DNA of 64,000 nucleotides from Syntrophomonas sp. (lineage in GTDB: Bacteria; Bacillota; Syntrophomonadia; Syntrophomonadales; Syntrophomonadaceae), in the NCBI GenBank assembly GCA_016841425.1, contig JAENZE010000004.1, positions 192,282 to 256,281 on the forward strand, in the 5' to 3' direction. Shown piece after piece: positions 41,933-52,025 of this stretch. Position 1 is the stretch's first letter; every line of letters starts with the position of its first letter. The translations under genes were made by a program, and so were the position numbers. The notes below the pieces were generated by a model. The model saw only the letters and a list, made by a program, of their open reading frames with translations. It ran no database searches and had not been told where the DNA came from.

Positions 41933-42633
41933 TACCTTGCTAACCCCGCAATCCAGTATATTTATTTTTAGCTATATATAACAAGACAACGCAAAATGCT
42001 AAAAGGTTCATTTACATAAAATATTGTGCCATCTGTATAGCCTAATATGCTATTGCTATTATATATTTTTAGATAAAAACTGGATAGGAGAGAGGGTTGG
42101 CATTGTTACAAACGGCTATCTATATATTATTCAGATGGGATAGATTAAGAACATTCCCCCGTCATACATGAGAAAATAGATTTGAGGTACAATTATTTAT
42201 AGTAACTCAACCAAACATGTCTGTATGACACAAGTTAACCCAGCACTGATAATTTCATTTTTTAAAGCACCTTTAACAATTAATTTGTTGTATTATAACA
42301 ATGTATTACAATGAAATAAATTACATAATGTAGAATGGTTTAATTAGAATGATCATTATCCATATTAGTACGCGATGATTTTTCCAATGCAGTAAGTAGT
42401 ATGCAAATATTATTCCACTTAAAGGATAAGCATTATCCAGTCAGTATGCAGGGGAGGCATCGCGACCCCGTACCAGTACACTGAAGGATAAAGCTTCAGC
42501 CCATGAAGTTAAGCATAATAGTGTTAAATTATAAATCTGCTTCATGCTATAGTCCTGCAGTAAAATCTGGCAGGATGTGCAAGGTTATACTATTTCTTAC
42601 GTATTTAATATAATAATCAGGAAAGGTGTAAAT
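41933..42633. other. Intergenic region without recognised gene
   Basis: About 700 AT-rich bases lie between divergent genes. A GC-richer patch near 42450-42520 (GGGGAGGCATCGCGACCCCG) could be part of a leader of the next gene, but no known riboswitch core was identified. Confidence 0.4.
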
Positions 42634-43905
42634 ATGATGAAAAACATGAAAGCAAGCCCATGTAGGGTATCCGCTTACCTATTTATTCTGATGCTAATGC
42701 TGACCATACCGGCTGTGGCTGCTAATGGCGCCCAGGATATCAGCGTAAACATAGATGGGCTGAAACTAACCACCGATGTTGCCCCGGTAATCGTGAACAA
42801 TCGCACCATGGTACCTTTCCGGGCAGTATCCGAAGCACTAGGCCTTGATGTCAGCTGGGACGCTCAGCGACAGACCGTGGTAGTAAGAGGGGATAGTCTG
42901 GTTATCGAAATGAATATCGGTGCTAATGAGGCCTATGTGAATGGTCTGCCTCAAACTTTGGACTCTGCCCCGGTGATTGTATCGGGAAGGACCATGGTAC
43001 CTCTGCGGTTTGTGGGTGAGACCTTTGGCTGTACGGTAGAATGGCAGGGAACTACCAGAGAAGTGAGTATTCAGACTCCACCCACGGCGATGGAGGTTAC
43101 AGGATTCTATGCCCTGGGTGACCAGGCGACCAGCAGTTGGAATAATCTTTTTGGCAGTTCTTATCCGAATCGGACGCGAGGGAATACGGATATCGTTGAT
43201 ACTATAGCGTTAGGCTGGTACAGCCTGGACGAGCAAGGGAACCTTTTAGCCCGAAGTGAAACTGGCTGGCAGCGCCCTCAGGGTTGGGAAGACGTGCTTC
43301 AGGCGGCAGATGAATACCAGCTGCAAACCGAAATGATAGTACATATGACCGACAGCAATGCACGTATCCGCAGTTTGATAAGTAATGATACGGCACTTAA
43401 TAAAGCGGTTGGGGAGATTGCGGCTGAAGCATCACTATATGATGCCGTTAACCTGGATTTGGAGGGACTGGGCTGGAACGATACCCCCGAGGAAGCTGCT
43501 CAAGTACGAAAAGACTTTACTCGCCTGGTTACAGCACTTTCCAGCGAATTAAAAAAGTCTGACCTAGAGTTGACCCTCTGCCTGCATCCTTCTAACAGTG
43601 CTTACCAGGGCTATGATTATCAGGCTCTGGGCAAAGTGGCAGACCGGATCATTATTATGGCATATGATTATGGCAGCAAGCCAGAGCCAGCCAATCTGGT
43701 CTATCAGGCTGTTGAGTCGGCGGCAGCCCAGGTTTCACCGGATAAATTAATCCTGGGTATTTCACTGCCCAGTGAGTATACTGAAAGTATACGGACTAAG
43801 ATAGGTATTGCCAAACGTTTTCAGCTTCAGGGGGTAGCTCTGTGGAGACTGGGGCTGATCTCTGATGATATATGGAAAGAAATTCGAAACAACATTGCGC
43901 CCTGA
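42634..43905 (+). CDS. Secreted GH18-like protein with copper-amine-oxidase-N domain
   Basis: The 423-residue protein has a signal peptide ending near AVAANGA. Two stalk-like repeats follow, with NNRTMVPFRAVSEALG and SGRTMVPLRFVGETFG (copper amine oxidase N-type domain). The rest is GH18-like: YDAVNLDLEGLGW carries the catalytic-acid glutamate pattern, and IIMAYDYGS is typical. It probably acts on cell-wall or spore-cortex glycan. The ATG at 42634 is chosen for its GAAAGGTG site. Confidence 0.85.
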   Translation: MMKNMKASPCRVSAYLFILMLMLTIPAVAANGAQDISVNIDGLKLTTDVAPVIVNNRTMVPFRAVSEALGLDVSWDAQRQTVVVRGDSLVIEMNIGANEAYVNGLPQTLDSAPVIVSGRTMVPLRFVGETFGCTVEWQGTTREVSIQTPPTAMEVTGFYALGDQATSSWNNLFGSSYPNRTRGNTDIVDTIALGWYSLDEQGNLLARSETGWQRPQGWEDVLQAADEYQLQTEMIVHMTDSNARIRSLISNDTALNKAVGEIAAEASLYDAVNLDLEGLGWNDTPEEAAQVRKDFTRLVTALSSELKKSDLELTLCLHPSNSAYQGYDYQALGKVADRIIIMAYDYGSKPEPANLVYQAVESAAAQVSPDKLILGISLPSEYTESIRTKIGIAKRFQLQGVALWRLGLISDDIWKEIRNNIAP

Positions 43906-43916
43906 GGAGGAATATA

Positions 43917-44633
43917 ATGCTGAAGGTAGAGCACCTGACCAAGAAATATGGAAGTGTTGTTGCTATAGACGATATCAGTTTCAGCATTGAGCAGGGTGAT
44001 ATAGTCGGTCTTTTGGGGCCTAACGGAGCCGGTAAAAGCACCACCATCAAAACTATTGCCGGGTTATTGCGAAAAACTGCCGGCAGCATTACCATTGATA
44101 ATTATTCTAACACTTCCCAGGAAGCCAAGAAGAGGTTTACCTATGTACCTGAAGTGCCTGAACTATACGATATGCTGACCGTGTGGGAGCACCTGGTATT
44201 TATCGCCTATGCTTACAATGTTGCAGACTTTGAGCAAAAAGCAGAACGCTTAATTGAACGTTATGACCTGTGGAATAAAAAGGATAAACTGGCCAAAGAG
44301 TTGTCTAAAGGAATGAAACAAAAGGTCTCTATTTGCTGCGCTCTGCTGCCTGAACCTGACCTTTATCTCTTTGATGAACCGATGATCGGATTGGACCCCA
44401 AGTCAATCAGGGAAACCAAGTTGATTTTTAAAGAGCTGAGCCAACAGCAGAAGACAGTCCTGGTCAGTACCCATTTGCTCGACAGCATCGAAAACCTTTG
44501 TGGCCGCGTTCTGGTGATGAAACAAGGGGAAATCATCGTAGATATGGCTATGGACGAAATGAAGGAAAAACTGGGAAATAATGAAATCGTATCCCTGGAA
44601 GACCTGTTCTTAGAGGTGACCAGGGATGAATGA
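43917..44633 (+). CDS. ABC transporter ATP-binding protein
   Basis: The 238-residue protein shows Walker A GPNGAGKST near residue 37, Q-loop, signature LSKGMKQKVS near 133, Walker B DLYLFDEPMIGLDPKS near 153 and the switch His in STHLL. ATG at 43917 has GAGGAGG upstream. It overlaps the permease gene by eight bases. Confidence 0.93.
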   Translation: MLKVEHLTKKYGSVVAIDDISFSIEQGDIVGLLGPNGAGKSTTIKTIAGLLRKTAGSITIDNYSNTSQEAKKRFTYVPEVPELYDMLTVWEHLVFIAYAYNVADFEQKAERLIERYDLWNKKDKLAKELSKGMKQKVSICCALLPEPDLYLFDEPMIGLDPKSIRETKLIFKELSQQQKTVLVSTHLLDSIENLCGRVLVMKQGEIIVDMAMDEMKEKLGNNEIVSLEDLFLEVTRDE

Positions 44634-46221
44634 ATTCAAACTCCTGGTCCAAAGAGATAGCTGGATAATAGTTAACCATTTCCTGGAAATACGGCAGAAT
44701 CCCAGACGCCTTCTGATCTATCTGTTATATATATTTTGGATAGGTACCCTGGTCTTTAATTCGGTGATCAGATACAGACATGTCAGTAAGATGCAATTGC
44801 ATTCAGGTCCACAAATACTTGGAGCGGTATTTGTAGGGTTAAGTACTGCGTTTATTTTATTTTTCTTATATCGCGGCACCAAGGAGTCTTCCACCTTTTT
44901 TACCATGGGGGATGTACATCTATTATTTCCTTCTCCCTTATCCCCGAAAAAGATTTTACTTTACAGCATGGTTAAGCAGAGTTTATTAAATTTTCTTCTT
45001 TATGGCATTGTTATTTTGGCTTTCATGCCTATGATTATAGATATTGTAACTGTAAACCTGGAATATCTCCCTTTTATGTACCTGGGATATGTTGGCCTGG
45101 TTCTGGTTATCGGACCTTTGAACTTTTTAGTTTTTGCTATTGGGAGTAAATATGGTATCCAACGGCGATTGCAGCAAGGACTTTTAGCACTGATCGCTAT
45201 CTTTATCTTCTATCTGCTAGGTTATACCATATCTGTAGGGAACCTGCTGCAAGGGCTGCTGCAGGGTTTGAATGCTTCCTTTATTGATTATCTGCCCGTG
45301 ATTGGCTGGAGCAAGGTTGTATTTATGACCGCTGTTGCCGGGTACAGTACTTACAGTTCAGTTGCACTTGTCCTTCAATTTTTGTTTCTGGTTTGCTGTA
45401 TATTCATTTCATACCATATTGCTGATGAATACTATGAAGATACCCTAAAAGCTACCGAACAGCGGAGCCTCCGCAAAAAACGCAAAGAGGGGGTAGAAAA
45501 ACCCCAGCGTTCAGCCCTTCTTTTTAAAAGAAAGAATTTAATGGTGAAAAAGGTTGGTACCGGACCCTGGGCACTTTTCTGGCGCAGTAAGCTGGAGTAC
45601 AGTCGAAGCGACTTCCATCCCTACCTTGGCCTTTTGACCATATTATTTTTACTGGCGGGGATAGCTGCTGGTATCTTTGCTGGCAAACAAGCTGATGATC
45701 TAACTCCCATCTATATGACCAACGGGATAATTGCCTATATTATTTTTATTTTTTCAGCATCCACCGCCGGACAGCATGAATTAACTAAACCGTATATCTT
45801 TCTGATTCCCGGTTCCAATCTGCTTAAGATTGTCAGCAGTAATTTGCTGGATATACTGCGGATGAGTGTAAACAGTCTGGCACTTAATATCCCGCTCGGG
45901 ATACTGCTCAAGGTTCCGATTCATATAATAGTTATCATGGTTATATTCATTGTAAGTTTCTATACGTTAAATTTGAGTTCCAACTATTTGATCCGTATTA
46001 TCTTTCCTAATGCCCTGGACCAAAAGGCCCTGTATCCATTATTTCTCATGCTGCAGATATTATTGCTCTTATTACCGGGACTGATAGTTGGGGGAGCTTT
46101 GGCTCTGATCTACCAGAACCCGCTGCTGGCTTTTGCAGGCATCTCGCTGGTCAACATAATTATTATAGGAGTGCTGCTCTTGCTATCTAATGTGGTTTTT
46201 GCCAGGCTGGAATGGAAGTGA
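44626..46221 (+). CDS. ABC transporter permease (exporter family)
   Basis: This 531-residue membrane protein has about twelve hydrophobic segments (LLIYLLYIFWIGTLVFN, FILFFLYRGTK, LLIFLLFGIVILAF and others) with long loops, as in the ABC-exporter permease class of Firmicutes. It works with the ATPase upstream. The substrate is unknown. Confidence 0.85.
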   Translation: MNEFKLLVQRDSWIIVNHFLEIRQNPRRLLIYLLYIFWIGTLVFNSVIRYRHVSKMQLHSGPQILGAVFVGLSTAFILFFLYRGTKESSTFFTMGDVHLLFPSPLSPKKILLYSMVKQSLLNFLLYGIVILAFMPMIIDIVTVNLEYLPFMYLGYVGLVLVIGPLNFLVFAIGSKYGIQRRLQQGLLALIAIFIFYLLGYTISVGNLLQGLLQGLNASFIDYLPVIGWSKVVFMTAVAGYSTYSSVALVLQFLFLVCCIFISYHIADEYYEDTLKATEQRSLRKKRKEGVEKPQRSALLFKRKNLMVKKVGTGPWALFWRSKLEYSRSDFHPYLGLLTILFLLAGIAAGIFAGKQADDLTPIYMTNGIIAYIIFIFSASTAGQHELTKPYIFLIPGSNLLKIVSSNLLDILRMSVNSLALNIPLGILLKVPIHIIVIMVIFIVSFYTLNLSSNYLIRIIFPNALDQKALYPLFLMLQILLLLLPGLIVGGALALIYQNPLLAFAGISLVNIIIIGVLLLLSNVVFARLEWK

Positions 46222-46409
46222 TAACTTTATTGTATATCTGTTCGGGATTCCTAGTTTTCTTTTAAAATTCAGCATAGGGAATATAATTACAAGATCCGAG
46301 TTTGTAATGATGAATTCATTGATCCTGGGCTATACATTAAGCAGCAGTTTTTACCGGGATTAATCAAGTCGTTAAGCAAGGCAAGTAATGCAAATTTGGA
46401 GGGGACATT

Positions 46410-47204
46410 TTGAAAAACACTATCGTTTTCATATTTTTTCTTATTATTGTATCTGTTACCTTATCGGGATGTTCAGATTCACAGCCGTCAAACAATATAA
46501 TAGCTGTCGATAAGCCACTTACTCAATCTCAGATTGATGAAATTATTACCCTTACCAATGAGGATCTTATCAAAGACATAGATTATTCGCAAGTTACCAG
46601 GCCTGATGCTGAAGAACAAGCCAAAATAAATAATAATTGCCGGAACCTGGGGGAAAAACTGAAAGGCAAGGTTACTGTAGAAAATACAAGTATCATTATT
46701 GCTCGTATTAATGGTGAAGCTGTTACATTATCTGATTGGTATTATGAAAAATTTTCGGATATTTCGAAAGCGGAAAGCAGGAATAAGCCAGTTCCTTCTG
46801 ACGAAGAAATATTTAATAATCTGCTAAAAATCAAAACAATCAGCAGTACTGCAAGAAAACTGGGATTGTATCCTCCTGAGAACCAGGTTAATACTTACCT
46901 GGAGGATCAGCAAAAATACATGGATCAGCTAAGACTGGAAGAAATTATAGTTTTATTAGAGGCCTGGGATATATCAGAGGAAGAGTACTTTTTCTTAATG
47001 AAAGAACACTTTGCTGACAGCCTGGCTAAGGCCAATTGGGGTGTTTATTTAGACAAATATTCAGATATTCCTGAAAAAGAAGAAGGATACACAGTGAAAA
47101 GTCCCTTATGGATTGATGAGAACATAATAGCACCGCTGTTAGAAAATGCTAAAGTGGAAATTACTGAAGAAGGCAGTAGCTTAGGGATCAGTTATGTAAA
47201 ATAA
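46410..47204 (+). CDS. Lipoprotein with SurA-like N-domain features
   Basis: The 264-residue protein starts at TTG and shows a hydrophobic stretch ending in LSGC, a lipobox. The mature part has RINGEAVTLSDWYYEKFSDI and LGLYPPENQVNTYLEDQQKY, which resemble the N-domain of SurA/PrsA-like foldases, without a recognisable peptidyl-prolyl isomerase domain. It is probably an extracytoplasmic chaperone-like lipoprotein. Confidence 0.6.
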   Translation: MKNTIVFIFFLIIVSVTLSGCSDSQPSNNIIAVDKPLTQSQIDEIITLTNEDLIKDIDYSQVTRPDAEEQAKINNNCRNLGEKLKGKVTVENTSIIIARINGEAVTLSDWYYEKFSDISKAESRNKPVPSDEEIFNNLLKIKTISSTARKLGLYPPENQVNTYLEDQQKYMDQLRLEEIIVLLEAWDISEEEYFFLMKEHFADSLAKANWGVYLDKYSDIPEKEEGYTVKSPLWIDENIIAPLLENAKVEITEEGSSLGISYVK

Positions 47205-47656
47205 TGATTTGAAATATGAACATCATCATAATACATTATGGAGGCAAGAATGCTAAATAAGATTATAACCTGCCGAAACGCAACTATAAGTATTTGGATG
47301 AGGAGGATGAGCTGGTAGGGGCTTCGCTACCATTTGATAGTGAAGTTTTCTGACTTATCTCAATAAGATATTGTTTTTCCGCTTATCATTTGTGATTACT
47401 CAGGTAGTGAAGGAGACTTTATCATGATTTTCTTTTCCCCAACGGCTGTCCTTATACTTGTGGGATGGCTGACTCTACTGTTCCACCCGTTTCGCACCTA
47501 TCATACTCTTCAGCATGTCACCTGTCTCTGCGCTGGTGATGTTTCCACATTATTAATCTCTCAGTGCCCAAAAATAGCATCCTGCCAGAGTTAATAGACT
47601 TATAGGCCGAGAATAATTATGTCAAAATTATAATCTGACCGTGCTTTCCGCTTCTG
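47205..47656. other. Decayed intergenic stretch
   Basis: No convincing gene. Short open pieces occur, including one at 47424-47594 with a good GAAGGAGA site (MIFFSPTAVLILVGWLTLLF), but none is recognised. A likely remnant region next to the YhhN fragment. Confidence 0.35.
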
Positions 47657-47869
47657 TTGATGACCGGAATTATTCATGGTTACTACTTATGCCTCTTTAT
47701 ATCTCTAACTGATGATAATAATCTAAAATTTCTCTTAAATACTGGGAACGTGATACGGAATTATCAAGTGGAAAATGGAAAGATCCGTTACCGCCTCTGG
47801 GCTATGGCAAGTTATTTAACTGCTCAATTCGTAATTATATGGGGATTACTTTTGCTTGAGGTCAATTAA
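47657..47869 (+). pseudogene. YhhN-like C-terminal remnant
   Basis: RLWAMASYLTAQFVIIWGLLLLE at the end of this 70-codon frame matches the last segment of the YhhN-family gene at 54949 (HPWAMISYLSGQFLIIIGLILLG). The rest of the protein is missing, so this is a fragment. Confidence 0.6.
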
Positions 47870-47899
47870 ACCCGGAATTAACACACAAGCCTATCACTC

Positions 47900-48958
47900 C
47901 TACCTTCCCAACTTTATATAATATACCAATGCACTGAGCATGATAATTACCAGATATGCGATTATGAAAGTTATCACCATGGAGCCCCAAAAGCCAGCTA
48001 TGCTTGAAGCCCCCATGGAGGCATTGCCCACAGCAATTATAACCGCCAGAACAATCTGTGCTATGCTGGTAGCATTACTGTACATAAGCATCTGACCGTT
48101 GTTTTCCAGGGGGTTGTTTTGAAAGCATTTCACTGCCAGCATAAAAAACAGCCCCATCAGAAGAATTAGTATGAAGGTTTCCAGCGGGTAATTGGGGCAG
48201 TGTTTAACGGCTGCTGCTGCATTTTGCATATATTCACTATCCCTGCTGATGTAAGCTGGTATAGTTAGATAATGGATTATCATATTCACTTTCGATATGA
48301 AAGCCGGGGAAAAGTTAAAGATTTGCATGGTGTTGTAGTTTATAATCATGGCCCCAAGCATCGATGGCAAACCTGTGAACAGCATAGCCAAACAAAGAGC
48401 TGAAAGCAGATGTCCGGTAAAAGAAGCTATCATAAGGCCCAGGCTGAAAAGGGCGAGAAAGGCTGCTGTAGTAAGCACGGCCCACTTAAGAACTAGTTCC
48501 GTACTGTAACTAACTGGCAGCAGCAGCCCGGCTACTATCACAAACAGGGCATTTATAGCTATAATTCCTGTTATAGCTGTGCTCCCGGTCAAAAATTTGG
48601 CGGTGATAATCTCTGTTCTGCTTACGGGTGTACTGAGCAGATAGTTCAGACTTCCTGACCTTTCCTGAACCAGAATAATAACCCCCAGTAAGACGACAAT
48701 ATACATTCCCATCTGTTCTATGGTGTTATGATATGAATTTGATAACAGTCCGCTTATATTACCCAATGCATGAGTTACAGTGTATCTGCCTGCACCTGCT
48801 CCAAACAGATCCTTAATGCCGTATCCAAGCGGTTTAATAAGAGGATCATAGCTCATTATCAGGAAAGCAGCTAAAAAATATATCCGATTCTGCTGCCATT
48901 CTTTCCACAACAGGCCCTTATTTACCGGCAGAATAATATTTTTAAATGGCGTAGTCAT
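47900..48958 (-). CDS. ABC-2-type transporter permease
   Basis: The 352-residue protein has about eight membrane helices (IYFLAAFLIMSYDPL, YIVVLLGVIILVQERSGSLN, ILLLMGLFFMLAVK and more). VVLLGVIILVQERSGSLNYLLSTPVSRTEI is typical of ABC-2 permeases. It overlaps the ATPase gene upstream by 17 bases. Confidence 0.85.
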   Translation of the reverse strand: MTTPFKNIILPVNKGLLWKEWQQNRIYFLAAFLIMSYDPLIKPLGYGIKDLFGAGAGRYTVTHALGNISGLLSNSYHNTIEQMGMYIVVLLGVIILVQERSGSLNYLLSTPVSRTEIITAKFLTGSTAITGIIAINALFVIVAGLLLPVSYSTELVLKWAVLTTAAFLALFSLGLMIASFTGHLLSALCLAMLFTGLPSMLGAMIINYNTMQIFNFSPAFISKVNMIIHYLTIPAYISRDSEYMQNAAAAVKHCPNYPLETFILILLMGLFFMLAVKCFQNNPLENNGQMLMYSNATSIAQIVLAVIIAVGNASMGASSIAGFWGSMVITFIIAYLVIIMLSALVYYIKLGR

Positions 48959-49859
48959 AACTGTAACCCTCCTTTTTCATATAAGTGATAAAAACATCTT
49001 CCAGGCTGAGGTTTACAGGTTCAATAATAGTGGGGTTAAGATTAGCAAGTGCCTCTCTGAACACTTGTTGTTCACCGCTGGCAGTAAAAGTATAGATTTT
49101 ACCCTGTTTGCCCACTTCGATTAAGCCGGGCAGGGAATTAATCACTTTTTCTGCCAGATTGTCTGTGGCAAAAACCACCTGCGATTTGTGTATAGATTTT
49201 TTCAACTCATCAATAGAACAAGTTAATAGTAATTTGCCCTGGTTTATTACTGCAATATGGTCTGCCGTCTGTTCCAGATCATTTAGGTTATGTGAAGAAT
49301 AGAGGACGGTTGTTCCTCCCTCGGCTGCCTCATCTATCATGGCTTTCAAGAAGGCGCGCCGTGCTACCGGGTCCAACCCTGCAGTAGGTTCATCCAGTAT
49401 TAAAACTTTGGGTCTAATTGATAGAGCTAAGACCAGAGCGGCTCTAACTTTCATGCCCCTGGACAAGGTTCTTACTCTCTTGCCGGTAGGGATCTTAAAG
49501 TATTTACACAAACTTCTGCATTTATTTTCATCCCAGTTTTCATAAAGTTTTTGAGCCAAAATAAACATGTCTTTAACTTTGAACATAGGGTACATGATAG
49601 GGAAGTCAGGTACATATCCCACCTGCTGTCTGATATCCGGTCCTGATTCCTGGATACTTCTTCCCAGGATGCAGGCATCGCCTCTATCTGGAAGCAGAAT
49701 TCCCATTAAAGTCTGTAAGAGTGTAGATTTGCCTGCCCCGTTGGGGCCAATGAGACCAAATATAGTTCCCTGAGGTATTGACAGGGACAGTTCGTCAATA
49801 GCGATAATGCCATCATAGGATTTTGAAAGCTCACATATATCGATTGCCGGTAATTCCAT
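48942..49859 (-). CDS. ABC transporter ATP-binding protein (YtrB-like)
   Basis: The 305-residue protein shows Walker A GPNGAGKSTLLQTLMG near residue 38, LSRGMKVRAALVLALS, and Walker B LILDEPTAGLDP. The ATG at 49859 is favoured because GGAGG lies upstream after the GntR stop. It forms a GntR-ATPase-permease operon like ytrABC, which in Bacillus responds to cell-wall antibiotics. Confidence 0.9.
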   Translation of the reverse strand: MELPAIDICELSKSYDGIIAIDELSLSIPQGTIFGLIGPNGAGKSTLLQTLMGILLPDRGDACILGRSIQESGPDIRQQVGYVPDFPIMYPMFKVKDMFILAQKLYENWDENKCRSLCKYFKIPTGKRVRTLSRGMKVRAALVLALSIRPKVLILDEPTAGLDPVARRAFLKAMIDEAAEGGTTVLYSSHNLNDLEQTADHIAVINQGKLLLTCSIDELKKSIHKSQVVFATDNLAEKVINSLPGLIEVGKQGKIYTFTASGEQQVFREALANLNPTIIEPVNLSLEDVFITYMKKEGYSYDYAI

Positions 49860-49861
49860 TA

Positions 49862-50257
49862 CTAAATATCCCTCCGCTCTCTTTCCCACTCCTCCATAGT
49901 CTCTAAAAACAGGGTTTTTAATTCATCTGGTCCGATACCCAAATGAAATGCATCAACTCTGAGTCTATCCAATGAGGGTTTAAGCAGCTTTTTAAGGGCG
50001 GCGTTCCCCGGCGGGGCTTTACGCTCAGCGATAAAGGTACCGCGAGAGCGCATAGTTACTATAACCCCTTCCTGCTCCAACTTTTGATATGCTTTGGCTA
50101 TGGTGTTGGGGTTTATGGTAAGTTCTGAAGCCATTTCTCTCACAGTAGGGATTTTGTCACCGGGGTTATAAAGCCCTCGGGCCACTGCGTTTTTTATAGC
50201 CTCAACTATCTGCTGATATACCGGGCTGCTGGAACGAGGATCAATATTAAGATGCAA
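49862..50257 (-). CDS. GntR-family regulator, YtrA type
   Basis: The 131-residue protein has the winged-helix pattern KIPTVREMASELTINPNTIA then KAYQKLEQEGVIVTMRSRGTFI, with a short helical tail instead of a large effector domain, as in YtrA proteins. It should repress its own operon, which continues with the two ABC genes. Confidence 0.9.
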   Translation of the reverse strand: MHLNIDPRSSSPVYQQIVEAIKNAVARGLYNPGDKIPTVREMASELTINPNTIAKAYQKLEQEGVIVTMRSRGTFIAERKAPPGNAALKKLLKPSLDRLRVDAFHLGIGPDELKTLFLETMEEWERERRDI

Positions 50258-50270
50258 ATCATCACCCTCA

Positions 50271-50295
50271 TTTGTACTATTTGTTATAGCACAAA
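50271..50295 (-). promoter_or_regulatory. GntR/YtrA-type operator
   Basis: TTTGTGCTAT and ATAGTACAAA form an inverted repeat with five bases between (one mismatch) directly before the GntR start on the minus strand. It is the probable autoregulatory site. Confidence 0.65.
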
Positions 50296-50341
50296 TATAT
50301 CAAAGGATTGCAGACTCTGTCAATAGTGGTAAATGCAAAAG

Positions 50342-50464
50342 GTGACAGTAACAGATATCAATCTACCCGGTATAGATTTTGTGCTGGCCAACTTTATTGA
50401 AGAACAAAGGTTCTCAGAAGAAGAAATAATTGAACTCAAAGGAATTATCGACGGAAGAAAGTAA
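50342..50464 (+). pseudogene. BlaI/MecI-like C-terminal remnant
   Basis: The 40-codon frame ends VLANFIEEQRFSEEEIIELK then GIIDGRK, resembling the dimerisation tail of BlaI-type repressors. The DNA-binding part is missing. Confidence 0.4.
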
Positions 50465-50614
50465 AGGAACGGTTAACAGTGCATGGATTTTACGCGGAAT
50501 TGAGGGTAGCAACCGCTTGTCGGCTGCGAACTATCAAAGAGTTAAACGTGGCGATGATAACCTTCAATTAGATTAGTATTGTTGTTCCAACCAATTATTT
50601 TGCCATGATTTGAT

Positions 50615-50652
50615 GCAGCAATGACGCTAAGGACTGGCTTTTTAGCCGCTAG
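50615..50652 (+). pseudogene. Remnant of a PadR-DUF4180 3' end
   Basis: This 38-base stretch matches the last bases of the PadR-DUF4180 gene (ending near 40463) at 35 of 38 positions and keeps the final reading NDAKDWLFSR before a stop. Confidence 0.55.
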
Positions 50653-50918
50653 AAAAAGGGGAGGGTGACTGTTAATAGAAGCAAAACCCTTTAATATTTT
50701 TCTGCGCTGTTGTACCATACTTGCATGATATGTTATTTTATAGGTAGGGTAGAGTTAAAGGAGCTGATTAATCCGGTTCATTGTAACAATTGAATGAATT
50801 GGAAGCAGGTATTTAAAGCAACGACTATTAATCTAAATAAACCTTTCAACGATCCATAATTTTTTGATGGTTTATTAGCGATGAGTTGTTTTAAGTATTC
50901 TGGGATTTTTGGTTTCTA

Positions 50919-50950
50919 ACGTCTCAGGATTCTGAGGCGTTTTTTATTTT
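50919..50950 (+). terminator. Rho-independent terminator or attenuator before a methyltransferase
   Basis: ACGTCTCAG and CTGAGGCGT (one wobble pair) enclose GATT and are followed by TTTTTATTTT. No intact gene ends here; it lies 105 bases before the methyltransferase and may be an attenuator in its leader. Confidence 0.7.
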
Positions 50951-51054
50951 AGAAGCTCTTAGAATAATAGCAAAATAAGTATGGCTCATTCTGTAAGAAT
51001 CAACTCTGCCTAAAGTATTATCCAAATTATATATTTTAAAGGAGAATATAAATT

Positions 51055-51912
51055 ATGAGAATCATAAATGATAATAAAATCGACTTGCAAGTTTTAAAGA
51101 ATTCCATTATCATTCCGGATATTTTCGAAAAGAGCACTGATAGATTTTGGGACGACGATCACATATCCGGGCAAATGCTAAAGTTACATTTAGATCCTGA
51201 GCTAGAATCTGCCAGTAAAACCAAAGCAACGATTGAAGCTGAAGCGAGGTTCATAATCAAATTGACGGATATGGACCATGATAAAAGCGTGCTTGACCTG
51301 GGATGTGGTCCTGGCCTTTATGTTAAGGAATTTGCAGAAACAAGAGCAAAGGTTACCGGTATAGACCTTTCCGATAGATCTATCAATTATGCTAACAAAA
51401 ACATCAAATCTTTTCATCAAAATACTGCTTTCCTTAAAATGAATTATCTTGATATGAATTTTAAAGACTCTTTTGATATTGCAGCACTGATCTTTTATGA
51501 TTTTTGTGCTCTGAACCCTGACGAACAGACACAGCTGCTATTAAAAATTCATCGAGCGCTCAAAGAAGATGGTTTGTTTATACTTGATGTGGTTTCAGAA
51601 AACAAGAATACTTCAATATCTTCTAGTATTTCAGTATACGAGGGAGGATTTTGGAGCCCTGGCCCATATATTGAAATTCTGAACACGTTTTTATACATGG
51701 AACCAAAAACTGAAGGACTCCAATACACCATTATCGACGAAGACGGTAACGTAAAAGTTTTTAGAATTTATCATCGGCTATTTGGGTTAGAAGAAATAAT
51801 AAAATTGCTAAAGGATAATAATTTTGAGGTTGAAAAGGTCTATAAGAATCTAAAAGGGGAGGCTCTAAGCGAGAAATCAGAGACATTTGGAATTTTTGCC
51901 AGAAAAGCATAA
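51055..51912 (+). CDS. Class I SAM-dependent methyltransferase
   Basis: The 285-residue protein shows motif I VLDLGCGPGLYVKEF near residue 80, then VTGIDLSDRSINYAN and FLKMNYLDMNFKDSFD. The N-terminal region (about 70 residues) is unassigned. AAAGGAGAATATAAATT precedes the ATG. A leader with a terminator-like hairpin suggests attenuation, as seen in some resistance methyltransferases, but the substrate is unknown. Confidence 0.85.
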   Translation: MRIINDNKIDLQVLKNSIIIPDIFEKSTDRFWDDDHISGQMLKLHLDPELESASKTKATIEAEARFIIKLTDMDHDKSVLDLGCGPGLYVKEFAETRAKVTGIDLSDRSINYANKNIKSFHQNTAFLKMNYLDMNFKDSFDIAALIFYDFCALNPDEQTQLLLKIHRALKEDGLFILDVVSENKNTSISSSISVYEGGFWSPGPYIEILNTFLYMEPKTEGLQYTIIDEDGNVKVFRIYHRLFGLEEIIKLLKDNNFEVEKVYKNLKGEALSEKSETFGIFARKA

Positions 51913-52025
51913 GCAGGTCAGTTACAAAGGGTGGAGCAAACCTTAAGACCAGCCATTATGCATATTACAGCATAATATAACGCTGGCTGGCCAGCCCTTC
52001 CGAGGGATAAGAAGAAGGAGGACCT

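Noticed and set aside
42103..42125. Possible third sigma-54 promoter (TTGGCATTGTTAC)
   Set aside because: The -12 GC is missing at the required spacing.
42440..42540. Possible riboswitch before the GH18-like gene
   Set aside because: No conserved core of a known class could be identified by eye.
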